Assembly: GCF_001476905.1 (NCBI RefSeq)
Contig: NZ_LDTE01000002.1
Span: forward strand, 1 to 39,296
Length of the DNA stretch: 39,296 nucleotides
Origin: Sphingomonas sanguinis
Lineage (GTDB): Bacteria > Pseudomonadota > Alphaproteobacteria > Sphingomonadales > Sphingomonadaceae
Direction: 5' to 3'
Each line of letters starts with the position of its first letter. Within the stretch, counting starts at the first letter, position 1. Positions 31,949 to 38,914 of this stretch are shown here, piece by piece. The position numbers and the translations under genes were made by a program. The notes beneath the pieces were generated by a model. The model was given only the letters and a program-made list of their open reading frames with translations. It did no database searches and was not told the origin of the DNA.

Positions 31949-31976
31949 AAAACCCGCCGCTCCGGGGAGCGGCGGG
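31949..31976 (-). terminator. rpmB terminator
   Basis: A perfect 11-bp stem (31953-31963 with 31966-31976) is followed on the minus strand by TTTT (31952-31949). The loop of two means the top pair probably opens. It lies 30 bp after the rpmB stop. Confidence 0.85.
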
Positions 31977-32005
31977 CTTCAACCCGTCAACCAGCCTTTC
32001 GCGAA

Positions 32006-32314
32006 TTACGCGGCGGCGGCTTCGGTCTTGGCGGCGGCCAGCTTCTTCACGACGTCGCGCTTCAGGCGACGCACGCGCAGCGAAAGCTGTTCGTCCGAGG
32101 TCTTGACCAGCCAGTTGTCGAGGCCGCCATTGTGCTCGACCGAGCGCAGGCCGTGGGTCGAAACGCGAAGACGGACGCTCTTTTCCAGCGCGTCGGAAAT
32201 CAGCGTGACGTTCTGCAGGTTCGGCAGGAACGTACGCTTGGTCTTGTTGTTGGCGTGAGAAACGTTGTTCCCCACCTGCCGGCCCTTGCCGGTCAGCTCG
32301 CAGATGCGCGACAT
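32006..32314 (-). CDS. rpmB: 50S ribosomal protein L28
   Basis: Large-subunit ribosomal protein of 102 aa. The start [20 protein letters not shown] followed by [14 protein letters not shown] is the L28 signature; [20 protein letters not shown] and DNWL follow. The C-terminal 25 residues ([17 protein letters not shown]) are an alphaproteobacterial extension over the E. coli protein of 78 aa. Only one cysteine (position 5) is present, so this is not the zinc-binding CxxC type. The ATG at 32314 is the family start. The gene stands alone with its own terminator. Confidence 0.96.
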   Translation of the reverse strand: MSRICELTGKGRQVGNNVSHANNKTKRTFLPNLQNVTLISDALEKSVRLRVSTHGLRSVEHNGGLDNWLVKTSDEQLSLRVRRLKRDVVKKLAAAKTEAAAA

Positions 32315-32475
32315 GATCGTTATCCTGGTTTCAGGCATTGCCCGGAAAGGCCGCGCGGATACCCCGTCCTGGCGGCTTCGTCAACCGATTCCCCGTCGGA
32401 GCCCCCATCAAAGCTGTGCAACCGGGCGCTCGGATGCGGCGTTGTTACGGGCACGAACCTTTGGGAGCCAGAGCC

Positions 32476-32688
32476 ATGCGTGCCTTTCTTGTACTACTCG
32501 GCATCGTCCTTCTGCTGGCCGCGGGTGCCATGGCTATGGGCTGGATCAGCATCGACCAGACCCGCCCCGCCGTGGTCCAGGCCCCGACCTTCCGCGCCGA
32601 AGGGCCCAAGGTGTCGGTCGGCACCACCCAAAAGACTGTCGAAGTGCCGACCGTGACGGTCGAGAAGCCCGCCGACAACGCCCAGTAA
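32476..32688 (+). CDS. Small single-TM hypothetical protein
   Basis: A 70-aa protein. One N-terminal membrane segment, MRAFLVLLGIVLLLAAGAMA, is followed by MGWISIDQ and a polar Val/Thr/Glu-rich tail (VSVGTTQKTVEVPTVTVEKP), so it is probably anchored in the inner membrane with the tail in the periplasm. TGGGAG at 32462-32467 precedes the ATG at 32476. Short proteins of this kind are frequent in sphingomonads; function is unknown. It lies 69 bp before tadA, with rpmB divergent on the other side. Confidence 0.72.
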   Translation: MRAFLVLLGIVLLLAAGAMAMGWISIDQTRPAVVQAPTFRAEGPKVSVGTTQKTVEVPTVTVEKPADNAQ

Positions 32689-32757
32689 CAGGGCTCAGTA
32701 ACACGGCCCGATTCGCCCCCCCTTGCCCCCGTCATCGACGCGGGGCAGGGAGCGGCG

Positions 32758-33207
32758 ATGTTCCCGCTCCCCGCCCCGATGCGCGCCGCGCTCGACGTCG
32801 CTGCCCAGGCCGCTGCGGCAGGCGAGGTCCCGGTGGGCGCGGTGGTGGTGCGCGATGGAGCGATCATCGCGACGGGCGCCAATGCCCCGCGCCGCCTGCA
32901 CGATCCGACCGCGCACGCCGAAATCCAGGCGATTCGTGCCGCCGCCGCCCTGCTGGGCCGCGACCGACTTGAGGACTGCGACCTGTGGGTCACGCTGGAG
33001 CCCTGCGCCATGTGTGCGGGGGCCATTGCCCATGCCCGAATCGCCCGGCTCTATTATGGGGCCAGCGATCCCAAGGGCGGCGCGGTCGAACATGGCCCGC
33101 GCTTCTTCGCACAACCGACCTGCCATCATCTGCCCGATATCTATGCGGGGATCGGCGAAGGCGAGGCGGCCGGTCTGTTACGCGACTTCTTCGTGGCGCG
33201 GCGATAA
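32758..33207 (+). CDS. tadA: tRNA-specific adenosine deaminase TadA
   Basis: Converts A34 to inosine in tRNA-Arg(ACG). The 149-aa protein has the cytidine/deoxycytidylate deaminase zinc site: His53 and Glu55 in TAHAEIQAIR, Cys83 and Cys86 in EPCAMCAGAI. HARIARLYYGASDPKGGAVE is the TadA-type continuation. The C-terminal GEGEAAGLLRDFFVARR is the usual helix. Size fits bacterial TadA. It is normally essential. Confidence 0.95.
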   Translation: MFPLPAPMRAALDVAAQAAAAGEVPVGAVVVRDGAIIATGANAPRRLHDPTAHAEIQAIRAAAALLGRDRLEDCDLWVTLEPCAMCAGAIAHARIARLYYGASDPKGGAVEHGPRFFAQPTCHHLPDIYAGIGEGEAAGLLRDFFVARR

Positions 33208-33248
33208 CGGACAGGCTTCGGGATCTGCTGTGCTTCGGCCGGTCCGCC

Positions 33249-33437
33249 TTATGGCTGAAGCCCAAGCACCTGGCAGATGCGACTCGAGACCAGCGAGCAG
33301 AGAAGCCCCACGATAGCGGCCCGCCACGCCGAATGGGGCCAGAGTCCCCAATGATCGAGTAGCGTCAGCGATGCGAACATCAGAATGCCGAGCAGCAAGG
33401 GCCGAACGATATCGAGCGAGAGATGTCGTCTGGTCAT
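33249..33437 (-). CDS. Possible small membrane protein
   Basis: A 62-aa frame (73 aa from 33470). It has basic MTRRHLSLDIVRP then a hydrophobic segment (LLLGILMFASLTLL), a short WGLWPHSAW turn and a second hydrophobic stretch (AAIVGLLCSLVSSRICQVLG), a plausible two-helix hairpin. It has no recognised family and only a weak ribosome site. It is included because the topology is coherent and no other gene fills 33208-33557. Confidence 0.4.
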   Translation of the reverse strand: MTRRHLSLDIVRPLLLGILMFASLTLLDHWGLWPHSAWRAAIVGLLCSLVSSRICQVLGLQP

Positions 33438-33557
33438 CAGGGCAAGGGCCTTCCCGCGACGATGGCGCATCCGCTCTGTCGATCAGCCATCACAGTGCGT
33501 AGGCCCACATGACACCATGGTGACCGGATTCTAAACGCGGCACGGGCCCCTGTCGTC

Positions 33558-33599
33558 AAAAAAAGGGCCCCGGGCAGATGCTCTGCCCGGGGCCCTTTT
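33558..33599. terminator. Bidirectional terminator beside the OmpA-like gene
   Basis: A perfect 14-bp stem (33565-33578 with 33582-33595) with a 3-nt loop. Seven A's precede it (33558-33564) and four T's follow (33596-33599), so it works as a T-tract terminator for the minus-strand OmpA-like gene (stop at 33624) and possibly on the + strand. Confidence 0.92.
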
Positions 33600-33623
33600 C
33601 CCGTTTGCGAATCGCGACTGCGA

Positions 33624-34301
33624 TCAGCGCAGGTCGCCCTCGCGGATCGGGACGATCTTGATCTCGACGCGGCGGTTGGCGGCGCGGCCTTCCTCGGTGT
33701 CGTTCGAGGCGATCGGCTGCGACTTGCCGAAGCCGCGCGTGCCGATGCGGGCGGGCTGGACACCGCGCGAGGCCAGATAGTCGGCGACCGACACGGCGCG
33801 CTGTTCGGACAGGCGCTGGTTATACGCATCGCTGCCGGTCGAATCGGTGTGGCCGTACACGTCGATATAGGTCTGCTTATATTGCGACAGGATGTCGGCG
33901 ACCTGGTCCAGCGTCTGGCGGAACTGCGGCTGCACCTGCGACGAGTTGTACGCAAAGGTGATGCCTGAGGGCAGGTTCAGCAGCAGGTCGTCGCCCTGGC
34001 GGACCACCTGCACATCGGTGCCCGCCGTGCGGGCGCGCAGGTCGCGCTCCTGCTTATCCATATAAGCGCCGATGCCCGCACCGGCGAGGCCGCCGATCCC
34101 AGCGCCCAGGATCTTTTCGGTGCGGTCGCGCCGGCCGCCGACCAGATCGCCCAGCAGATAGCCGCCGACCGCACCGCCGATGCCGCCGATCGCGGCCTTG
34201 GACAGGCGCTGCTGGCCGGTTTCCGGGTCGGTGGTGCAGGCCGAGGTGACGACTAGCGCCGAGAGCGCAGCGGCGGCGAGGAGCTTGGCGGGAAGTCGCA
34301 T
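33624..34301 (-). CDS. OmpA-family lipoprotein with glycine zipper
   Basis: Outer-membrane lipoprotein of 225 aa. The signal peptide and lipobox are MRLPAKLLAAAALSALVVTS and AC. A glycine-zipper region (AAIGGIGGAVGGYLLGDLVG, then GAGIGGLAGAGIGAYMD) spans about residues 37-80. The C-terminal OmpA domain (about 110-222) includes YGHTDSTGSDAYNQRLSEQR, GFGKSQPIASNDTEEGRAAN and RRVEIKI, with the peptidoglycan-binding Asp and Arg present. It probably tethers outer membrane to peptidoglycan (YiaD-like). The ATG at 34301 is chosen since upstream codons are not signal-like. It diverges from the CNNM-type gene; strong terminator downstream. Confidence 0.92.
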   Translation of the reverse strand: MRLPAKLLAAAALSALVVTSACTTDPETGQQRLSKAAIGGIGGAVGGYLLGDLVGGRRDRTEKILGAGIGGLAGAGIGAYMDKQERDLRARTAGTDVQVVRQGDDLLLNLPSGITFAYNSSQVQPQFRQTLDQVADILSQYKQTYIDVYGHTDSTGSDAYNQRLSEQRAVSVADYLASRGVQPARIGTRGFGKSQPIASNDTEEGRAANRRVEIKIVPIREGDLR

Positions 34302-34445
34302 CAATCTGATCCTTGTTAGTTTCTGACAGCGTCTCGTCCCCCGGAACGCTGCGTCGGAAGGCCTTGTTCCGTAGCTGAACTGAACGGAACATGACGACGG
34401 GAGTTGTCGAAGGCCCTTCCGTCCCGCTATGAGCACCTTACAACA

Positions 34446-35747
34446 ATGGCACCGCTGCCCCCCTTCCCGTGGATCGACGTCCTCATCATCCTCGCGCTTG
34501 TCGCGCTAAACGGGGCGTTCGCGATGAGCGAACTGGCGATCGTCTCGTCCAGGCGGGCCCGCCTGGAGGCGATGGCACGGAGCGGGCGTAGCGGCGCGCA
34601 GGCCGCGCTGACCCTGGCCGCCGATCCGGGCAAGTTCCTGTCCACGGTCCAGATCGGCATTACCCTGACCGGCATCATCGCAGGCGCCTATTCGGGCGCG
34701 AGCCTGGGCACGCCGACGGCGGCGCGGCTGGAGGCGCTGGGCGTATCGCCCTCGACCGCCGCGACGTTGGGCTTTGCCTTGGTCATCGGGCTGACGACCT
34801 ATGCCTCGCTGATCCTGGGCGAGCTGGTCCCCAAGCAGTTCGCGCTGCGCAAGCCCGAGCCGATCGCCGCCTTCGTCGCCGTGCCGATGCGCTGGCTGGC
34901 GGTCGGCACCGCGCCGATCGTCTGGGTGCTCGATTCGACCAGCGGCATCATCTTCAAGCTGCTCGGCCTGAACCGCGACAATGAGGATCAGGTGACGGCT
35001 GAGGAACTGCACCTGATCGTCGCCGAGGCGTCCAAGTCCGGCGTGATCGAGGAGCATGAACGTTCGATCATCTCGGGCGTCGTGCGCCTGGCGGACCGGC
35101 CGGTGCGCGAGGTGATGACGCCGCGTACCGAGATCGACTGGCTGGACTGCACGCTCGACGACGAGGCGATTCGCGCCAAGCTGCTCGAAAGTCCGCGTAC
35201 CCGCCTGCCGGTGGGGGAGGGCTCGATCGACGCGGTGGTCGGCGTGGTTCAGGCGCGCGACATCGCCATGGCGCTGTTCCGGGGGGAGCCGCTCGATCTG
35301 AAGCACCTCATGCGCAAGGCCCCCGTCGTGATCGACCGGATCGATGCGATGGACGTGCTGCTGGCGCTGCGCCAGGCGGAAGTGCCGATGGCGCTGATCC
35401 ACGACGAATACGGTCATTTCGAGGGGATCGTGACCCCGGCCGACCTGCTGGCCGCGATCGCAGGCGAATTCGCCTCCGACGCCGACCCGGGCGAGGCCCC
35501 CTCGGTGGTCGAGCGTGACGACGGCTCGTTACTGGTGGCGGGCACCATGGCGGCGGATGCGCTGGCCGACCGGCTGGGCATCGACCTGCCCGACGACCGC
35601 GATTACGCGACCGTGGCGGGCCTGGCGCTGGCGGTGTTCCGCCACCTGCCCGGCGAAGGCGAGAGCTTCGTCGAACAGGGCTGGCGCTTCGAGGTGGTCG
35701 ACCTCGACGGGCGGCGGATCGACAAGCTGCTGGTCAGCGCGGCTTAG
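34446..35747 (+). CDS. CNNM/CorC-type membrane protein (hemolysin family)
   Basis: Protein of 433 aa with the DUF21-CBS-CBS-CorC_HlyC order. The DUF21/CNNM domain (about 1-185) has four hydrophobic segments with ALNGAFAMSELAIVSSRRAR, SLILGELVPKQFALRKPEPI and IVWVLDSTSGIIFKLLG. A CBS pair (about 200-330) starts after EEHERSIISGVVRLADRPVR and EVMTPRTEIDWL. The C-terminal CorC domain (about 345-433) has DGSLLVAGTMAADALADRLG. Family members transport or regulate Mg/Co export; hemolysin is a historical label. The ATG at 34446 is chosen; an upstream ATG at 34404 adds 14 residues. Its 3' end overlaps the converging HD gene by 14 bp. Confidence 0.92.
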   Translation: MAPLPPFPWIDVLIILALVALNGAFAMSELAIVSSRRARLEAMARSGRSGAQAALTLAADPGKFLSTVQIGITLTGIIAGAYSGASLGTPTAARLEALGVSPSTAATLGFALVIGLTTYASLILGELVPKQFALRKPEPIAAFVAVPMRWLAVGTAPIVWVLDSTSGIIFKLLGLNRDNEDQVTAEELHLIVAEASKSGVIEEHERSIISGVVRLADRPVREVMTPRTEIDWLDCTLDDEAIRAKLLESPRTRLPVGEGSIDAVVGVVQARDIAMALFRGEPLDLKHLMRKAPVVIDRIDAMDVLLALRQAEVPMALIHDEYGHFEGIVTPADLLAAIAGEFASDADPGEAPSVVERDDGSLLVAGTMAADALADRLGIDLPDDRDYATVAGLALAVFRHLPGEGESFVEQGWRFEVVDLDGRRIDKLLVSAA

Positions 35748-36189
35748 GGGCGCTCGTCGCGTCAAGTTGCGCGAGTGCGCGTTGATATTTGGCGGCGCGA
35801 GCTTCGTCCCTTTCGGTCACTACGGGCAAGCGCGACAGGTCAAGATTGTCCAAGATGTCCGCGCGCTTCACGTCTCGTGCGATCGGATTGCGCGCACAGC
35901 GGGTGATGAACGCGTCATAATCCTCATCCTCTCGCTTGGTCAGTGCGTCTACAGCTTCGGCGACGAGCATGCCGAAATGATCGGCAATGGTTTCGAGAGG
36001 GATACCGCAATCCTCGACCACGTCATGCAGGACGGCCGCGATCCGCCGTGGCTCGTCTGGTTGCGTTGCCATTACTCGGAGGGGATGAAGGATATAGGGT
36101 GCTCCGGCTTTATCGAGCTGACCCCGATGCGCCTGAACAGCAAGCCGGATTGCGTCGTCTAACGGATTTGCAGCGTCAGTAGCGCTCAT
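35734..36189 (-). CDS. Small HD-domain alarmone hydrolase (SAH/Mesh1 type)
   Basis: Metal-dependent (p)ppNpp 3'-pyrophosphohydrolase fold of 151 aa. The HD set is complete: AVQAHRGQLDKAGAPYILHP (His21, His35), AAVLHDVVEDCGI (His55-Asp56, Glu59-Asp60) and VKRADILDNLD (Asp111, Asn115), matching Mesh1 and the hydrolase half of SpoT. There is no synthetase, TGS or ACT part. The ATG at 36189 follows GAGAGAGGA and overlaps the end of the 80-aa gene by 14 bp. It is last in the chaperone-effector-orphan run, whose toxin domain resembles an alarmone synthetase, so it may detoxify the toxin's product. A housekeeping role is the alternative. Confidence 0.85.
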   Translation of the reverse strand: MSATDAANPLDDAIRLAVQAHRGQLDKAGAPYILHPLRVMATQPDEPRRIAAVLHDVVEDCGIPLETIADHFGMLVAEAVDALTKREDEDYDAFITRCARNPIARDVKRADILDNLDLSRLPVVTERDEARAAKYQRALAQLDATSAPKPR

Positions 36190-36418
36190 ATTCCTCTCTC
36201 GTCGCCAACCGACCGCCGATTTGAGCGTCCGTGAAAAGGCGATTGGAATGAACCGTCTCGCTTTCGCGGCCTGTGTCCTTGAAGCGCCGGAACACCCGGC
36301 CAGACGCATTCTCCCAATGAAAGGCGACGTCCTCGAAACTATAAATGAGATACACGTCCTGACCTGTGCGAAAGGCATGGGACGGCACACCCTTTTCATC
36401 TTCCCCTGACATGATCAT
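36176..36418 (-). CDS. 80-aa orphan, candidate immunity protein
   Basis: Short protein with no family I recognise: MIMSGEDEKG, then VPSHAFRTGQDVYLIYSFED, VAFHWENASGRVFRRF and a polar C-terminus ending REEYERY. It looks soluble and globular, rich in aromatic and charged residues, without a signal peptide. Its start (36418, or 36412) overlaps the 3' end of the effector gene by 17-23 bp, and GGAG precedes it. A small soluble protein coded immediately after an antibacterial effector is the usual place for its immunity protein. The immunity call is inference from position only. Confidence 0.65.
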   Translation of the reverse strand: MIMSGEDEKGVPSHAFRTGQDVYLIYSFEDVAFHWENASGRVFRRFKDTGRESETVHSNRLFTDAQIGGRLATREEYERY

Positions 36419-37775
36419 AATACTCCATGCTTTCCCGCGCGATGCCCTCCCGAGCCGGGTCGGACGGAGGCAGCGAGCGATAATCCTCGTATAGGGCATG
36501 GCCCCGACCGCCAGGGACGCCGACGCGATTGGCAATGTCGTTATAGGTTTCGTCGCCTAGAATCGCACGGGCGTTCGCGGGACTTTCCTTGGCATAGATC
36601 ATTTCGGGTGAATTGACCTGGATTTCGCCCGTAATACCCGACTGGGTTTTCATCGTGCCATTGATGCCCGAATAACCCAAAGACTCCTGGGACGGCGTGA
36701 TCTCCTTGATAGTGACGCCACGGTCACGAAGCATCGCAGTGGCGTCGGGAATGCGCTCCTTGGGCACGATGATCGTATTGCGTGCCAAATCCTTGATACG
36801 CGATGCATCGCCATCATAGTCGTTGTTGATCTTTTCCAACGCCCGTGCCTCCGATTTGATCGGTGCCTTGGCAACGCGGCCGCCAACCTTTGTCGCGATG
36901 TCATCGGCGATGCCGTCAATCTCCTGTTTGGCGGCGGGTGCGCGCTGAATCATTTCGGCTAGGTCGCGCTCGGTCTGCGGACGTGTGTCGTCGGCGGTAG
37001 CCAGATTGCGCCCAACCTTGGCCAATTTGGGACCGGCCACGACCATTCCCATGCCCACTAGGCCCTGCAACAGGTCGCGATAGCCGGGGCCGATGGCGTC
37101 TCCGATCATGCCGACGCCTTCCATCCCGGCAAAACCCAGCAGCCCGACCGCAGCGAAGCCGCCAAACGCTGCCGCACCCGCCATAGCGGCGAACACCCCG
37201 CCGCCCACCAGCGCGCCGATGCCAAGGATCTGAAGCCCGGTGCGTGTCCAAGATTCCAGGTCGAAAATGAAGCCGGTGCGAACCGTCTCTCCGCCGATGA
37301 TGACATTGGGCGAAGCTGTCTTGATATATGCACCGCACGTCAGCCTCGACTTGAGGCGCGAAGCTGGCTGGCCGTTTATCAATACCGTCGCCGAGCCTTC
37401 CCGCACCAAAATTGATCCGAACCATGGCGGATGGTTGAACGGGATGCCGGTACACCCGGACGCACTGGAAAATTCGGCACATATCGCGGCTCGGCTATTC
37501 ACGAAGACGTTGCGCGAGCCGATCGCCAAGTTGCCTGTGGTGGGTTCGGGGAGGTCGAAGATCGTTTCCAACCCGGATGCGATCTGGTCCCCGGCCAAGC
37601 CACCACCCGCGACGGCACCGGCGATCACGACGCCGGCCAATCCGCCCGTGAGGCTGATCGCGGTCACGACGGCTAACCCCGCCGCCACTCCGACAATCGC
37701 CCCGCCCACCATCGCCAGCATACCAACGCCATGCGCGATCTCGTCTTTGACGCGGGCTGCAGGCTCCATTACCAT
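36396..37775 (-). CDS. PAAR-domain T6SS effector with RelA/SpoT-like toxin domain (Tas1-like)
   Basis: A 459-aa modular protein. Residues 6-15 (AARVKDEIAH) match the prePAAR motif AARxxDxxxH. Hydrophobic segments span about 17-62. The PAAR domain spans about 81-168 (GNLAIGSRNVFVNS; VLINGQPASRL; SPNVIIGGETV), with Cys99, Cys108, His115 and Cys147 as possible metal ligands. More hydrophobic segments lie at 180-250. This is class II prePAAR architecture, as in Tse6 and Tas1. The C-terminal domain (about 303-435) has RelA/SpoT synthetase features: Lys307 region, Asp329 in IKDLARNTIIV, Tyr368 in GYSGINGTMK, and Glu384 in GEIQVNSPEM, equivalent to the catalytic EIQI. The expected action is (p)ppApp or (p)ppGpp synthesis in the target cell. 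The ATG at 37775 or 37769 may be the start. Confidence 0.85.
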   Translation of the reverse strand: MVMEPAARVKDEIAHGVGMLAMVGGAIVGVAAGLAVVTAISLTGGLAGVVIAGAVAGGGLAGDQIASGLETIFDLPEPTTGNLAIGSRNVFVNSRAAICAEFSSASGCTGIPFNHPPWFGSILVREGSATVLINGQPASRLKSRLTCGAYIKTASPNVIIGGETVRTGFIFDLESWTRTGLQILGIGALVGGGVFAAMAGAAAFGGFAAVGLLGFAGMEGVGMIGDAIGPGYRDLLQGLVGMGMVVAGPKLAKVGRNLATADDTRPQTERDLAEMIQRAPAAKQEIDGIADDIATKVGGRVAKAPIKSEARALEKINNDYDGDASRIKDLARNTIIVPKERIPDATAMLRDRGVTIKEITPSQESLGYSGINGTMKTQSGITGEIQVNSPEMIYAKESPANARAILGDETYNDIANRVGVPGGRGHALYEDYRSLPPSDPAREGIARESMEYYDHVRGR

Positions 37776-37796
37776 CGTATCAAAACAATCCGGTCA

Positions 37797-38261
37797 TCAC
37801 GGCCGTGGAAAATCGGGTGCAGCCGGGGGCGGATCGAACACGATACTGGCCATCACGCGGCGCCACTCCTCTTCGTAAAAGCCGATCGCCGCGGGCGGGG
37901 CGGTGAGCGTACAAATGACGGCCAGGAATCCACGGTCATAATAAATCTGACGCAGCTGCATGGCGCGCCCATCTTTTTCGAACTGGAACTCCAACCATGC
38001 CGCATCGCATTCATTGGCCTGGAACAGTTCGCGACGCACTTCGTGATAGCCGGGTAGAGCGCGGCTAACCTTTCCAGCTTGCTCGTCAAAATAGTCGGAA
38101 AACGGCTTAATGCCCTTGCCTGTATCCTTGGTCAGGACAAAGCTGGCATCACTGCCGCTACCGGGTGCCGCAGGCAAACGAAACGCAATTATCGATTGAT
38201 CCTGCCAATGGCTTGGAACATCGAACACGGCGACGCTGGTACGATAAGACGACATCGCCAT
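37797..38261 (-). CDS. DcrB/DUF1795 protein, Eag-type T6SS effector chaperone
   Basis: Protein of 154 aa with the DUF1795 (DcrB/Mog1-like) fold: SYRTSVAVFDVPSHWQDQSI, FVLTKDTGKG, FSDYFDEQAGKVSRALPGYH, LEFQFEKDGRAMQLRQIYYD and the final FYEEEWRRVMASIVFDPPP. Family Eag chaperones bind the hydrophobic segments of prePAAR effectors and are coded next to them. Here the effector starts 21 bp downstream and has the matching prePAAR motif and membrane segments. No signal peptide, so cytoplasmic as expected. Start uncertain (38261 or 38255); both have weak ribosome sites. The cassette is more AT-rich than its neighbours. Confidence 0.82.
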   Translation of the reverse strand: MAMSSYRTSVAVFDVPSHWQDQSIIAFRLPAAPGSGSDASFVLTKDTGKGIKPFSDYFDEQAGKVSRALPGYHEVRRELFQANECDAAWLEFQFEKDGRAMQLRQIYYDRGFLAVICTLTAPPAAIGFYEEEWRRVMASIVFDPPPAAPDFPRP

Positions 38262-38319
38262 TATTCATGAATGGCACACGCCGTTTCTGCAAGGCCGTGC
38301 CGTGATGAGCGGGCCATCG

Positions 38320-38880
38320 TTAGACCCGTAAATGGATATCCCCGGACGCCACGACCCGAGAGATCAGCGGGAGGATGTGTTCGATGGTGAAGGCGTGCAT
38401 CTCCGCCGAGCGTGAAGCGCAGGCATCTTCGGCGATGACCACGTCATAGGATAGTTCCCAAGCCGAGCGCGCGGTCGATTCGACGCCCATGTTCGTCGCG
38501 ATGCCCGCGATCACGACCGTGCGCACGCCGCGCCGCCGGAGTTGCAGGTCCAGGTCGGTGCCGGTGAAGGCGCCCCAGTGGTGCTTGAGCACGACGATAT
38601 CGCCGGGCTGGCGCAGGTCTGGGACCAGTTCGCTGAACTCGGGTGGCGTGCCCTCGGCAGGCAGGCTGGGCCGGTCGACCTTCTGGCTGGGCATCGTCTC
38701 GGGCGTGAAGCCGACATGGACCAGGATGACCGGCGCGCCTGCCGCGCGGAAGCGGTCGGCCAGTGTCTTGCCCGTCGCCACCACGTCCTCGCCCGAGCGG
38801 GGCCCCTCGGCGCGCGGCACGATGCCCTGTTGCAGGTCGATGAGGATCAGCGCGGTGGTTTGGGAATCGAGCGTCGTCAT
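38320..38880 (-). CDS. Isochorismatase-fold hydrolase, YecD-like
   Basis: Protein of 186 aa of the isochorismatase/cysteine hydrolase superfamily: ALILIDLQQGI (Asp15), GDIVVLKHHWGAFTGTDLDL (Lys99), and VVIAGIATNMGVESTARSAW followed by DVVIAEDACASRSAEMH. The position of the catalytic cysteine (ATN-x-C-VEST) holds Gly132, so it cannot act as a thiol amidase. E. coli YecD shares the same GVESTAR form. Its substrate is unknown. It is 35 bp upstream of the HHH gene end on the same strand and separated from the effector cassette by a 58-bp gap. Confidence 0.9.
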   Translation of the reverse strand: MTTLDSQTTALILIDLQQGIVPRAEGPRSGEDVVATGKTLADRFRAAGAPVILVHVGFTPETMPSQKVDRPSLPAEGTPPEFSELVPDLRQPGDIVVLKHHWGAFTGTDLDLQLRRRGVRTVVIAGIATNMGVESTARSAWELSYDVVIAEDACASRSAEMHAFTIEHILPLISRVVASGDIHLRV

Positions 38881-38914
38881 CGTGCCTCAACCGGTCAGGA
38901 CAAGCGCCGTTCCG

